The notes beneath the pieces were generated by a model that had not been told where the DNA came from, ran no database searches, and worked only from the letters and a program-made list of their open reading frames with translations. Source: Dasyornis broadbenti (taxonomy: Eukaryota; Chordata; Aves; Passeriformes; Dasyornithidae). Taken from it: a DNA stretch of 64,000 nucleotides. The stretch spans positions 234,103-298,102 of the forward strand of contig VZRN01001773.1 of the NCBI GenBank assembly GCA_013397935.1, in the 5' to 3' direction. The stretch's first letter is position 1. The number at the start of each line of letters is the position of its first letter. Position numbers and translations under genes: made by a program. Positions 25,352 to 38,724 of this stretch are shown piece after piece.

Positions 25352-25424
25352 TTGTAGGGGTATACTTCTTGGAGCTGGACTTTGATGATTCTCATGGGTT
25401 CCTTCCCACTCAGGATATCCTGTG
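25352..25424 (+). mobile_element. CR1 LINE fragment, 3' end
   Basis: TTGTAGGGGTATACTTCTTG followed by 'ggagctggactttgatgatt' and 'gggttccttcccactcagga' with 'tatcctgtg' matches the CR1 terminus ('gacttgatgatcct...ggtcccttccaactcaggatattct'). About 70 bp remain. Confidence 0.8.
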
Positions 25425-28400
25425 CCCACCTAAGATACCATCAGCCTTAAATAGGAACAAGAACTTTGTCTGGTAGGAGTTCACGGTCTCACATGTTGTC
25501 AAAATTAATTATTTCAGCCTCTTGTACATTCATTTCTGTGTGCTTGGGAGTACCTTGAGAATGTGGATATTTTATATACGTTTACTAGCTACTTAAGAGC
25601 TACAGATCTGTTACTCTTATATATGCCTGGACACTTCAAATATGGGCAAATACTGTGGATTCTCTTTCTGTATAATAAATACTTCTACAGGGCAGTCAGT
25701 ATATGTCAGTTGCCCTCACCTCTATCTCCTTCGTGTTTTTAATAGTTATAAATTTAATAATTTATCCTCTTTTTGCACTGTATGAAAGTATTCTCCCATA
25801 TTTTAATGCCTGGAACTTAGATTTCCAAATTACTTGTATTATTTTGATATTTATATGTTAAAAAACAATTCCCATTGATTTCTTACTTGGGTGCTGAGAA
25901 AGTAACAAATATAAATTCATAACCCACTTTAAAAATTATGTTTGAGCCATTTGTAAAGCTAATATGTTTCTCATCTTGAAATCCCTCTTGGCATATATTT
26001 GCATCTTTATGAAGCAAAGTAACAATCTGTCCCTAAATTAGGAGGCGTAACCCAGGAACTGTGTGAGAACAGCAGGGACCAAATGATGGTTAATCCTCAG
26101 CACTGTCACTTACCTGATAAACCAGGCAGAGGTTCAGTGGGAGAAAGTCAGGATGTTGTGAAGTTAAATTTTTTTTTTCTCAAATACAGACTTACAGTGT
26201 GGGGATTTTAGTTTTTGCTTTAACTGAAGTAAATTGACTATTGGGGTTCTTTCCTTTTAAATGCTTCATACAGTCTTAATCTTTTTTAAATAGAGAAGGG
26301 AGAACATGTTCCTGCATTTTTTGGGAAAACTCCCCAAACTTAAGAAACGGTGTTTCTATCTATGATGGATGCGGTACAGCAGGGTAGCAGTATCCAGGTT
26401 TCCACTGCAGCCAACAGAATAACTCCTCATCTTGTATGGAAATGACCTCCAGACAAAGCCAAAAGTAATTTTCAGAAGGCTTCGAAGATATCTGTTGATA
26501 GTAGGATCAAAAATGTACGGGGGCCTTATAATGCCACAAGGGGAACCTGAAAGTGGACACCTTCAGCTCATAATTCTTGTTTTACTAGCTGCAGCTCACA
26601 AAGAAACAGCTGCATCTACATTGCAAAATACCTCCCACACATACATACACACACAGTGTTTGCACACAATACTTATTTTTTTTCCTTTAATGTGTGGGAA
26701 TAAATTAGAATCTAAGATCTTACTGAGAGAAAGTGTGTGCTGTTTAGTTTAGAGGGCTAAAGATAATACAGCTCCCATACTTTGATCATGCATGCTGCAA
26801 ATGGAAGAGAGGATCCTGCAAAAAGAACCATTCCAGCAAATCCAGGTAGAGTTTTACTGAAATCTTGCATCCTCATGATGCTTTCATAAGATTATCATCT
26901 TCCTATGTTGCCTAGTTGTATGCATTAATTAGGAAAAAGACTGCATAGTCAGAATTGAGTGCTATGAGTGAGTACTAATGTTTGTATATTATCTTTTAAA
27001 AATTGCTGCAACAACAACAGAAAAAGCAGAATCTGAAAATATTTTTTTATGAATTTGGAAATCACAACAATGGGGTCTTGTTTGCTGTCTTTGCCCTGTG
27101 AAGAATCAGTCTAGAAATTTCTCAAGGGAGTAGGATTTTCTATTATTACCTTATTGTATAATCTGGAAACACTTTGAAAATGTATGTTGACATTTTCTCA
27201 TCAAAGTCATTAACCAAGTATTTTTCCAATAAGTGCTCCAGTCTAATTCACTTTTATTTAATTAGTTCATCCATTGCTGCAGTCTAGGCACCTAATGACT
27301 CTAGAGGATGGTTGGACTTTTCACCCTTTCTAGCTATTGTAGTCAGTGCTGTAGTGTACTTACAAATCCAGTGCAGAATCACATCTCACAGGCTACTGTG
27401 CTTTTAATGTAACTAAAGAAAGTATTCTTTTCCTCAAATCTGACAGTTTTTTTCTTTAAAAAATTTTGTTGCAGCAAGGGGACAAAGTACATGCAGTCTG
27501 CAATACCTGTTGAAGAGCTCTGAAAATAACATGTTATTAAAATATTTTCAGTGCTAGTAGGATGTTCCCAAAAGATGTTGCCAAAAGTTCTTACAGTGTG
27601 ATAGTTCTAAAGAATCCCTTTAGAATGAGTTACAGGCAATGTGTCTTCAGATGCGAAGGAAAACATCGCCTTCTACATCTCATTCTTCGTAATGCTGCAT
27701 GGTTTTTTAAAGTAACCTCTAAACAATGTCCATGGTGGATTTAGACTGAATACAGCTTTCTGAACTCACCCAGTTCAAAGTAGCAGATCACAGGCGATTC
27801 TTATTGATTTGCACTGTCCTGATAAGCATAAATGATTCATGTTCTGTGGTACTTGTCCCACTGTAGACTAAACAAACAGAATAAATGTACACCTTTTAAC
27901 ATGTAAGTTAAAGCTTCTGACAGCCCACTGTGTCAGTCAATGTGACTGGCAACCTTAAATATACATTAAAGGTACTTTGCTCTTCTCAGTTGAAGGAAAT
28001 GTCACCTTTGTTGCTTGTGACAGAGTGAAGAGACACAGAACTCGGACATAGGAACAGAAAGTCAGGTACTGCACATCTCTAAGTGACACAAAGAGACTTA
28101 GTAATGAGGTAGACATAGCTCTGTAGAAACAAGAAAAGTTCCTGCACTTTTACAGAAGGTAAAGAAATAACACAGAACAAGGTGGAGTAATCTGGGAACG
28201 CATGTGTTTGTTTGACAAAGACTTTCTATTGAAAATCAAGCAGAGGGCTGGAAACAAATTCCTCCGAAAAGGATCTTTGTTATTTATCACCACATTCTTC
28301 ATTGGAAGACAAACTTAGTGGGAAGAGGCATTTGCAGAATTTGGTTTCTTTCCTGATATCTCAGGATATAAAACATGTTGAAGCCAAGAGCAGTTCTTTC

Positions 28401-28567
28401 CTGCTGGCCCATCCTTAGCCGTGCTGAAGTTGGTTGTCACTAACCGTGCAGGAGAGAGTCTGCTCAACAACAGAGCATCTGTACTGCCCTTCATGGTGGG
28501 CTCAGCAGCCTATGCCTTTACTAGGTACTCAACAGATTCTGGCCAAAAGCTTGGTGCTATTCACAGC
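25425..28567. other. Intron 1 segment, nothing identified
   Basis: AT-rich. A short CA-rich stretch lies near 26638-26655. An open frame at 26432-26752 crosses it and has no recognisable domain. Confidence 0.4.
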
Positions 28568-28687
28568 ATCACAGGACCGTAGAAACTTTTAGGTCGGTAA
28601 AGACCTTTAGGATTGAGTCCAGCCATTAACCCTGCACTGCCAAGTCCACCACTGAACCATGTCCCTGTGTCCCTAAGTACCACATCA
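28568..28687 (-). mobile_element. CR1 LINE fragment, 3' end
   Basis: On the + strand: ATCACAGGACCGTAGAAACT, then 'aagacctttaggattgagtc', then 'caagtccaccactgaaccat' and 'gtccctaagtaccacatc'. This is the familiar antisense CR1 end, so the element is on the - strand. About 120 bp. Confidence 0.88.
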
Positions 28688-31579
28688 AAAAAGATTGGTA
28701 AAAACAACAAATTATTTCATTACCCTGCTCTTCTCCATTTATCCACTGAGATCCTAATGCACTATTTCAGAACAGTCAATCTATAACTAAGAGGAAACAA
28801 TGTACTGCATGCCACTCAGTCAGTTCAAAATAGAATTATAATATGGCATAATCCTTACTTAAGACTGAAGTAACATGGTGGGAAACACAGTAGCATGAAG
28901 GTTTCAAAGCGCCTATTTGTTCAATGTAATTTTGCATCTCCGTCATTTAGAAATCATCTGTCATTGAATGAGGGAGAAAAGATGATAGCAAGTAAACAAG
29001 AAGCTGAAATGTCAACTACTTGCAGCATACAGAGGTTTTGCACTCATATTTGGAATTGTAATGGCATTGGTTGCATTGGCAGATCAGCTTCTCCTAGAAA
29101 TAATGAACACTGAGTCCCATTTCCTAAACTGAATTTACAGAAGATTTAAATGTCTTTCATTATGACCAATTTCTCTATTACAGAAGGAATGTTCCTTCCT
29201 GCCAATGTACCTTCAGAGAGTCATAGAGGGTTTTTTTTTAATTCTGCAGAGGGACAAGGCCCATCCTGTCATCCTTTCTGTTTAGCATGTGCTGGGGGCC
29301 TGTTTGAGAAGGTAGTGTAAAGTATGAGTGATACCTGGCACTGTAACTCTGTTTACACCTTGCTTGTCCAGCCTAGTGCGTAAGGTCTCCTTGAGAAAGA
29401 GCAGACAGAATGACAGCTGAGTGAAGTGGTAGAAGGGGTGATGGTGCATTATTTGGGGGACAAATACAGGTGATAGGATAAAGCATTTTCTGACTCAGGC
29501 AGTGCATTTAGTCCTTATACGTTCACAAATCAGGGATCTCAAGTCCTCGTTTACTGATGTGGGTTGAAAGAAATCTTTTGCCATCTGGGTATGACAGTTT
29601 ATGACTTCACTGTTGATGTGTTGGTCTGATTCTTATGACTGATATTTTGGCTACAATCCAAGGCAAATTTAAATAGAGAAAGTGGCATAGAAGGGTGTGA
29701 ATTTATGCTTTGCATATATATTTGTTTTGAAGTTGATGAAACTTCAAATTATTTTAGCAGATTGAATTCCTAGGTCTTTATTTTTATATTTTTCTCATAT
29801 CAACATTGTCTCTACTGTCTACAGAATTTAAACATAAAAATGACTCTAATTTGCACTAAGGAATTACCTTCATCTGCGTGAGTATGTAGGTATTTCTGTA
29901 GCTGCACTGAAGATTGCCTTAGGTTTGCTGTGCTTCTTCCCTGATTCATCATCATCTTCCTTAAGCAGCTACAGGTGACTGCCAATCAGATTTTCTGAGA
30001 TATCCAGCGTGTTCCTCTTTTCTGATTTCTCTTTTCCAATTCTCTTCTAAGAACTACCTCCCCTTTTACTTCCTTTCTTGTAGAATTTGTGATGATTCTG
30101 CAGCATCCTCAAATTTACCCACATCCCTGTTTCCCATTTTCTGTGTCAAATACCAACCTTATCAGCTTTGTTCTAGTCAGTACATGTTATTGCTACAGCA
30201 TTGGGTTTTTCCTCTTTGTTAAATTGGTATTCTCAAATTCATTCAGCCAATTTCCACAGATGCTGGGCCTAAGCTTTTGACACAGTTCCTTCCATTTGAT
30301 TGGCAGCATTTCCCATTCACACTTATTCTTCACATTTCTTCCATGTCTTTGCTCCTTGTACTAGATTTTGTTTCATGATCTCTGTATTGCCTCCTTTTTG
30401 TTCTTTTTCTGCGTTCTACATCAGTGAGATGTCATGACCATTTATTTTGCAGTGAAATAAGCTTATGCTGCTGCTCTTCCGGGTTTCTCCGTTTTTAGTA
30501 GCACAGCAGAAAGTTCCCAAATCTTGGCTTGTGGCAGCCTGTCTCTCAGCTCTGAGTAGTGCTACAATTAGTTCCAGGAACACAGTTTCTGCATTCATAC
30601 TTTAGTGCATCTTTCTTTAAAGTTGATGTTAGACATACTTGATGATTACTCAGCCCAGGTTTTTTTGCAACCAGAAAGAAATGGCCTCAAGATTTGTACT
30701 TGCTGACAATTTCACCCTCTTTCCCAAGAACAGAGGCGTCAGTAGTCTGAGTGAAAGATGGTCTGTAGCAGAGAAAGTGGTTAAGAAGTCAGTTGTACCT
30801 TTTCATATCAGGCTTGCTGATTAATGAATTTCTCTCAAGAGACTCACAAACAGGCTGTATTCGTCTGCCTTCCGTTCCATTCCAGCTGTGTGTTGACAGA
30901 GGGGGGTGAAAGTTCTGGAAATAAACCAGTTTTATGGTGCAACTGTATAGCTGATGCCAGAAATGTCATGTAAATCCAGAGAAAAATATTGCTTATATAA
31001 AATAATTTCAAGCCTAAATAAATGAACTGTCGTGGTAATTCCTAACAGTCAAAGCTAACATAGTGACTTACCAGGAACATTTGCCCAGAATAAAAAGGGA
31101 AACATCTCTCCCTCCCCCAGACAAATTAGGCACTGACTAGGAGTTTGTAGTTTTGTAGACATCAAAAAGATATTATTTAAGTACAATTGAGGATGGAATT
31201 TCACCCTGTTTTTTTAGATGTTGTCTTCCTTATTTTAGAGTTTGGTAACGTGTTAAAGAAATGAGGTTAAACTAGTGCTCAGTTTCTCCCCAAACTGTAG
31301 CATAAAGTTACAGGTGAAGTCACTGCCAACGACCAAAGTGCACTCCATTACTGAAATGTAAAACACCACCTATATGAACCCTCCTTCATGGAGAGAAATG
31401 GTGATGGACAATGGCATTTTAGATTCTCAGAAAAAAGCTTATTAAATAACACATCCATCCTAGCTGCGTTCCTTATTGCCATGTCAATGTCAGGCAGCCA
31501 GTTCAGCCAGAATACAACCAGCTTGCTCTGGTACCAGTAGGGTTTGTTGAGCATTACTGCGTAAATGGATTCAGCTTCC
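28688..31579. other. Intron 1 segment, nothing identified
   Basis: AT-rich DNA with no exon or repeat family that I recognise. Confidence 0.35.
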
Positions 31580-31925
31580 AGGTCAAGAAAATCAATGGAG
31601 TGGAAGGGCTGTGATCACCAAGAAAGGGAAGGATTCAGTAGAGGTCTAGAAGTTTTGAAAGGTATGGAAATTGAGTATTTTTCATAAGGCAGGAATTAGG
31701 AAACACTAAATGAGAACATTGGACAGCAGAGTTAGGCAAAAAGGAAGTACTTTTTCACACAATGCATAATTAAATCATGGAACTCCTTTCCACAGGATGT
31801 CGAAGAGGTCAAAAATATAAACAAGTTCAAAGAGGATAGATGCAAATTCATGCTGAATAGATCCATTAAATGCTGCTAAAGAAAATGGCCCAGCTGCATC
31901 CACCTCAGGAAATCACAGTATTGCC
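31580..31925 (+). mobile_element. Old CR1-type LINE fragment
   Basis: The core at 31748-31880 reads TTTTTCACACAATGCATAAT, 'taaatcatggaactcctttc', 'cacaggatgtcgaagaggtc', 'aacaagttcaaagaggatag', 'caaattcatgctgaataga'. This is the 3' region of the older CR1 subfamilies shared by birds, crocodilians and turtles, different from the chicken-type CR1 ends elsewhere in the window. The left limit is approximate. It ends about 25 bp before the LTR at 31949. Confidence 0.78.
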
Positions 31926-31948
31926 GAATTCCAGAAAGGGGACTCTAC

Positions 31949-32391
31949 TGCCCTGGTTCCTGACAGGACAAGGTTAATTCTTTGCTGTATCCAGGAGGCA
32001 GCAGGGCCAGAACCTGGAGGTTATTCTCTAACACTTGTGTCTTTGCCAGAGGCAGGAGGGGAAGAGGCTCTCTTCCAAGGAAAACGGGTTCTGGTCTGGC
32101 TGAGTAAAAATGGCAGAGGGAGCCAGCTGGTATTGCCTATTGTGGGGCAGTTTCTGTGTGAATTGCTTCTTTCTTGTACCCTCTGTCATTAGTATTGTTG
32201 CTGTCACTGTTCATTTTCTTATCTCATTGCAGTTTTCAGTAAGTTGTTCTGATCTCAACCTGTGATGTTTGGGGTTTTTTGCCTCCAGTTCCCTCTCCAG
32301 AGTGCTGCAGGGGACAGGGAAGCAGGGAGTGAGTGGCACGTGATTTTAGTGGGAGTACTAAATTGGAGAATACCGTTCCTAAACCATGACA
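31949..32391 (+). mobile_element. Solo LTR, avian ERVL-type endogenous retrovirus
   Basis: A 443-bp stretch starting TGCCCTGGTTCC...AGGTTAATTC and ending CCGTTCCTAAACCATGACA. Both ends match the avian ERVL-type LTR layout ('tgtcctggttt...gagttaatt' to 'aaaccacgaca'), and the ends are TG...CA. No internal gag/pol sequence adjoins either side, so it is a solo LTR. No matching 5-bp target duplication is visible: TCTAC precedes it and GCTGA follows it. It lies in the same orientation as PDE7B and is old and diverged. Confidence 0.75.
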
Positions 32392-32836
32392 GCTGACATA
32401 CCAGGGGAGGTTCAATCTTCCAGTTCTGTTTCTTATGGTCTTTACCTCAATACCTCTTCCTTGTCTTTAATAAAACCATTTACAAAGCAGAAGTATCTCT
32501 AACCTGACCTCATTTGTTTGAGTATTTTTTGCTAATTGTGAACAGAATCAGAGCAATTGTAAACTTCAGGGACCCCCAATCACAACAGCCTTGTTAGCTT
32601 TCTCCTGAACTGCTGTCTAGAGCAGCCCCAGTAGTGCCATGTTCTGCCCTCAGCTAAACAGTGCCTGGCTGAGGGAATGTGACAGGAACAACTCGATTTC
32701 CTTTCCTAAAGCTTTTTCTGGCTTTCGTTATTGTAGAGCCAGCCCAGAATATGATACTGTGACTATTTACATATCTACTTAGGTTGACGTTTTACCTACG
32801 TGGCATTATTGCAATAATTTTCCATTACTTTCTTTT

Positions 32837-32867
32837 AATAAAAGGCAAACTCTTAAAAAAAAAAAAA
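32837..32867 (+). other. AATAAA followed by A13, retrocopy-like 3' end
   Basis: AATAAA at 32837-32842 is followed 12 bp later by 13 A (32855-32867). This is the spacing of a polyadenylated RNA end inserted in DNA. The upstream sequence has no frame or gene I recognise, so it may be a decayed retrocopy of a 3' UTR, or chance in AT-rich DNA. Confidence 0.3.
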
Positions 32868-33555
32868 TCGCCTTCTTTTTGTTATTTCTTGTGTGGTTTA
32901 TAAGAAGAAGGTGGACAGAAGTAGAGAAAGGCAAAGGATCCTCTCTGTGGTCCATGCATAGCATTGTCACTGCTCCATCATAGAAATATACAATTTTCAC
33001 ACAGCACAACTACTCACTGTTATATTTTGATGAGAGATTTTAGTGGAAAGGGTCTGTTTTCGTTGAACATTTTTTTTCTTCATCAGAAAATGGAAGACTA
33101 AAACATTTTCTGTCACAGGTGGGGACCAGGCTAGTTTTGGCTCTTCTCAAGGAGAGCTCAGAGGAGTGCTGTAATTAAACTCTCCAGATTTAGAAATCAT
33201 GACAAACCCCTACCTTTGTTTGAAGTCTGATTATTTTAGTTAATAGAAACTCTTCAGATGCAGATATATTTAGATCTGGCGTAAGTGGTTGCAATTCCTT
33301 GGAACTCTATGAAGCCCCAGCTGCTTGGAGCAGTTTTGAGCTGGTCAGTGCCCCTCCACCATAGTTACCGTCATGCCTTCCCAAAATCTGTAAACTCTTT
33401 GTTCACCAGATTTACAAAGAAAAGACCAGCTAAATAAAATACTTGGAAGAAATTATGTTCAGTCATTATTTCCAAATAAGAAATGGAGAGATTTTATTGA
33501 GAGTGACTGATGTTTAGCAAAATACTCCTTTCAAAATCACAGTTTTGGTCAATGA

Positions 33556-33578
33556 TTTTTTTTTTTTTTTTTTTTTTT
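33556..33578 (+). repeat. Poly-T run (T23)
   Basis: Twenty-three T followed by CCCCC. Confidence 0.95.
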
Positions 33579-36425
33579 CCCCCAATTCCTGCTCTTGTGG
33601 GAAAAAAAAAAAATCTTTATTTTGGAAAAAAACTCCCACATTTTTTGTAAAGATGTTTTTAACTTTTCAATGCTGTGGGCTTTTTTTCTTATCTCCCCCC
33701 TTAATCAGTTTTTTGTCTGGAAAGTACAGGAGAGAAAAAAACCAAAATGAGACAAACCAAGAAATATCTGAAATAACGGTCTCATGTGCATTGTTCTGTT
33801 TGGAAGAAGATGAAAAAATAGTTTTTCTGCTTGTTTAAATTTTTGAAAGAAATACCAATATCACTTCTTATAAAAAATCTTTTTTTTAAAAAATGATTAA
33901 TAAAAAAACATGAAACAAAACAGAGAGGTGTTAGATTAAAAAAAATTATTTTCCTCAAGAAAATAATTGCAAAACTTTGGTCTGAGATATTTTGTTTGAC
34001 GGGAATTGAATGTGAGATTGCTAAGATAGCTTGTTTTTCTGTTCAAGAATTGACTTAGAAATACTATATTTTATTTAATCATTTTGGATTTTAACAATTC
34101 TGCAGATTTGTACAGTAATGAAATCAAGCATAACACTTGGTGCTACTGGAGCAGAACCAGAAAGCCAAAGATGCAAAATAGAAAGCAGCACCATTTTATT
34201 ACAGTTGTTTAACTATGAAAACTCAGTGTGGCACTTTCTGATAAAATTTCTGTAATATCAAAAAACCCCTGAAAGTTGAAGTAATCCCAGTTATTTTCAT
34301 ATTAAACTAAAGAGCAGTGTCGACTGCGTTTTTATGTCAATTGTGTTACCTAAATAAGTACTTTTTTTGGTGAGGATTTGCCATATGTTATTACGCTCAA
34401 ACTCACAGTGGGATGTTGTCTATCTCTACAAAAAAGGCAGTGTTTATGTGTAATATGGACATGGGCAAATATGAGGTTGAATAAGGTATGCAAATGTGAT
34501 CATAAAAACTAGATTCATAAAAGACTAGATAGTTCTCAGCTTAATGGTGTTTCCATCCTTTTCTGGAGCGAAGTTAAGTGGGGTCATTTTGCTATTTTCC
34601 TGATTAACAAAGGAATAGCAACACCACAGAATACTGCTGTGTCACACAAGGGCTCCAATTGTTTCCTTTTTTCATTTTTTCCGCTCTATTGTATTTTATA
34701 GATTTTATTTTGCATTGATTTTTCTGCCACTGGCTTGGAGCCTATAAACTCCAGTGTTTTTAATTAGAGGAAGTTCTCCATGTATAGATAAATGCAGCAG
34801 AATATTTTCACACAAACTCATAAACAAGTCATTATATGAAAGCTCTTGGATCCCTTGGCCTGTTACAGCCTGAATTATTTTCCTTCATTCCTAGTTAACC
34901 TGTCCATGAATGTCTGTTAACTGCACCTACAACTCCCTTCCTTGAAATGTTGTTTGACAGACAGGACTTCGACTGCAGAGCACTTCTCCTGCTTTTTCCC
35001 TATTTTCTCAGCTGCTGTAAACAGTGGGTTTCTGCTTGGATCCAGTCTCCCCTGCCTTCAGGGATGCACCAGAGATCTGGTGCTTTGAAGCGTTTCCTTT
35101 ACTGTACATGATCATTCCTTTATTCCTCTATCCATCACATAAAGTAAATGTTGTCAGACAAATGGAGTAAGGACTACTTTATACCTCTGATAAATAGCTG
35201 TACTCTGGAGCATTATTTTGGTATACCCAAACAAGATTTTACTGTCATTTTCTTAATGGGGAGACACACACTTTTGGATACTTCACTGCTAAGAAATATT
35301 TCACACAGACCTATTTCCATCCAACGTGTCTGTGTTAGAATAGTGAGGTAAACAGGCAGTCATACTTGGCTGAAAAATGTTAACATCAGAAATACCTAAA
35401 ATACACATATTTTTGTTGCCACCAATTCTTTGTCAGATCATTCTTCACAAAGAAAGAAAGTCTATTGCATCAGACATTTTAAATAGGAGATACACTTGAG
35501 TGTCTTGTTGCAAACAATGTAATGTTAAGTGGAAAATAAACAAGTTTTTATTACTTCTCAATTAATATATTTCAAAATTAACCACACAGTTCACTTTTCT
35601 TTTTTTTTTTACCGTAACAGCTATGCTGCTTGAGGACTTCTGCTATATTTTGACACTTGTTAACTAAGATCCCTTAAAGAAATGCTTAATAACTGTTTAC
35701 CAAAGTTTAATACTTAGTGGTTGTCTTCTGCATGGACTGGGCTATTTTTGCTTGAAGTTTTACAATTTTTAATTTAATCTATCTTTGTACAAGTTAATGA
35801 GATTCTTCATCAATATTTTATTTTTGTATTAATACTGCTCTTCAGTATTAATCTTCAGTAACAATCAGTTTCCATGTGTAAACTGTAAGTACTACACACT
35901 TACCTTCTTTATAAACAGCAGAAGAATTATTTGTTCTTTCACCAAAAATGAAACTGTGACAGGTAATGGGGTAACCTGATACTGCTAAGCACAATATCCC
36001 ACTTACAAGTTTGCCCTATTTATTGTACTGGTGGGCTCTAAAAAATTTTGAGATTATCTAAATTTAAAATAATAATAATAATTATACTAGATATGTGTAT
36101 TCATGTTAAAAATGTATGCAAGTAATGCACGTTGTTTCTATTAAGGCACAATGTTACAGAATGGTTTAGTTTGCAAATGCTATATGGACAAAATCTTGGT
36201 ATTTCTATGTACTGAATATTCAGGGAGGTTGTTCTGAAAATTAGTTTCTCGGGTATCAATGTTCTTTTTAGTTGAATCAATAGGATTTTCTTTATATTTG
36301 ATTGACAGTTTTCAATGCCTCCTTCTACACGAAGCAAAGAGAGTTTTATTAGGGACAATGGGGAAGGTATAATTATAGGACCACAAGTCAAGATTAGAAC
36401 TGCTGTTTTAAAGAGAAGGTGTGCC

Positions 36426-36705
36426 AGATAAGGCGTGCTGTGGTAATTAAGTCCACAGCCACATGCTGTGCAATACCCTGATGATTCTTTTACGAAGCAT
36501 CACTCTGGCATCTTGGCCAGCCAGATAAGGAAATCTCTGGTTCCCCTAGATGAGTGATCTCTAGCAAGAAGGAATCTGGAGGCTCTGCTAGAGATAGAAC
36601 GCAAGTATCAGATGTACAGCATATTACTTTATCTGGTGTAGCTGGTTTAAAGATAACACCTGTTGTTTTACCTTCTCTGTGATAAAGTAAATTAGTTGTT
36701 TATCT
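36426..36705. promoter_or_regulatory. Cluster of GATA-factor motifs, candidate enhancer
   Basis: Five exact AGATAA/TTATCT sites (36426, 36523, 36629, 36651, 36700) and one TGATAA (36680) lie within 280 bp. By base composition, roughly one such hexamer per kilobase would be expected. An E-box CAGATG is at 36609. Function as an enhancer is inference; the target could be PDE7B or a neighbouring gene. Confidence 0.4.
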
Positions 36706-38549
36706 TACAGCTTTGACTAATAATCAGTGTGGTCATGATCTGAAGCTGTTACACCACAGTACAATTTGTTCTGACAAGTTATAAACAAGGCAGAGAAATA
36801 TACAGCCTAGACATACTTTGAAGTGGTGTCATGGGCCTCATACTGCAGTGTAAAACCCAATTTGGAGACTGGTGATGACACTGTCACAGCTGAGGAGATC
36901 AGTTAATTTTAGAAGATGATAACAAGTACCTCAATGAGGTGCATTTTGGAGGACAGGGGTGAATAGTTTGTGACTTACCACAATCATGCCTTCTTTGTGT
37001 CTACAGTGTCTACTCTCAAGGAAAAATTCTTCCTGATTAAGTCGAGTATCAGGAGATCAATAGCAAACTAAAATGCAAACCAAAAATTTTTTCAGAAATA
37101 CAAGTGTGATTTCAATGTTTTATGCCACATTTTTTTTCCCCCCAAAATTTCCATTTTGATTTTGGATATTCAATTCCATTTTTGCTTCAGTTAAGAACAA
37201 AAAAAAAAGAGCATCTTGTTCTAGACCTGATGTCTTCTACCTGTTTTTTGTTTCATGTATGAGTAAAAGAGAGATATATGCTAGCAGGCATAATCCCATA
37301 TGCAGAAAAATTATTGATCACATCATACTGTGTGAAGAGAGTTTTGATTCTCCATCATAAAGAGCTTACTGAAATACAGTCCAGGCAGTAGCAATAATAC
37401 ATAGCAGTCTGTACTGAAGAAAAAAAAAAAGACATAAGATTTACAGCTGGCAAATTTACATCTAGAGGCTAGTCAGTTCTCTAATCATATCAGGTGTACT
37501 TCCTTTTTGGCTAATCCAATATGGTGTGCATTTTTTCTGTATACTGTTGCAGTAGACCATCAGTGATTGTGATCAGTGATGAAGTAAATAAGGTTTTTTG
37601 AATCTACAAATCTTCATCTAAGATTTGTGGTGGTTTTGTGTCAATAATTAATTAAGACTGAGAACACTTCTGGAAGGAGTAAGTTTCATCCCAAATGTGT
37701 AGACGTGAGGACAGAATTGATAATTGGCAGAAAGTTCTGCTCTTAAATTTAGAACTTTATATTGTACTGCCTTTGCTTTTATATGTTCTGATTATATCTG
37801 AATAGTTGCAGCACTGTATCTCCAATTAACATCGCGATCAACTGAGTCCAGAAGCGATGTGCACATCTATACTTTCATTTATATCTTCTTTACATTTTTC
37901 CTGTCACCATTTTTTTAACTTCCATAGGCCATTACATGCTTTTTAAATGAGGTAAGAAACATTTAAGTCATAAAGGCAAAGATTCAAACTTGGTGGCAGT
38001 GAGAAACTTGACAAGCTTGAAAGCAATGATATTTCCTTAGAAAATAATAAGGTTTAAGGTTGCCCTAATGCCACTTCATCATGGATATGTATGTAACAGT
38101 CTTTAATGACTTACATACTTTGTGACTTTTTTTAGCAAAGATTCATTATATAATTTTATCTCAGCTTTTATAGAAGGAAGAAGATTTCCAGCTGAAATTG
38201 GAATTTGTATGCTCTGTTGGCAGGACTGGACCTGCAATGAGCTGGGATAAAAACTGATGAACTTGCGTTATCTGTACAAAATAGCCACAGAAGTTGTATG
38301 AAATATTTTGCCAAAGGTTTTTACAGCTATTGTGCTTACATTTTACCATGAGGCAGTCCTGGAAGAGCGAGTGCATGTGGGCCTTATAATAGACTCCCTT
38401 TTGAGCACTGACTTGAAATGTATTCCTAAAATGTAATGACAATAGCTGTAAAAACACAATAATTTGGTATCCAACGGAGAAATAATTTTGAAAGTTCTGA
38501 TCATTTGCATACAGAAAAGAACAAGTGCTGAGCAGGAAGAGTAATTAAA

Positions 38550-38724
38550 CATTGGAACGGGCTCCCTAGGGAAGTGGTGGAGTCGCCATGTTTGGAAGTG
38601 TTCGAAAGATGAGTAGATATGGCACTTCACAATATGTTTTAGTGGGCATGGTGGTAATTGATTGAAGGTTAGACTTGGTGTTCAGGAGGTCTTTTCCAAC
38701 CTTAATATTTCTTTGATTCTGTGA
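38550..38724 (+). mobile_element. CR1 LINE fragment, 3' end
   Basis: CATTGGAACGGGCTCCCTAG, 'gaagtggtggagtcgccatg', 'ggaagtgttcgaaagatgag', 'ggttagacttggtgttcagg', 'aggtcttttccaacctta', 'tttgattctgtg' run in the standard order of the CR1 3' end. About 175 bp, sense to PDE7B. Confidence 0.9.

Larger units (their letters stand above)
32392..38549. other. Intron 1 segment, mostly unannotated
   Basis: Contains an AATAAA-A13 structure (32837-32867), a T23 run (33556-33578), an AT-rich stretch with many homopolymer runs (33540-34000) and a cluster of GATA motifs (36426-36705). No exon recognised. Confidence 0.4.
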
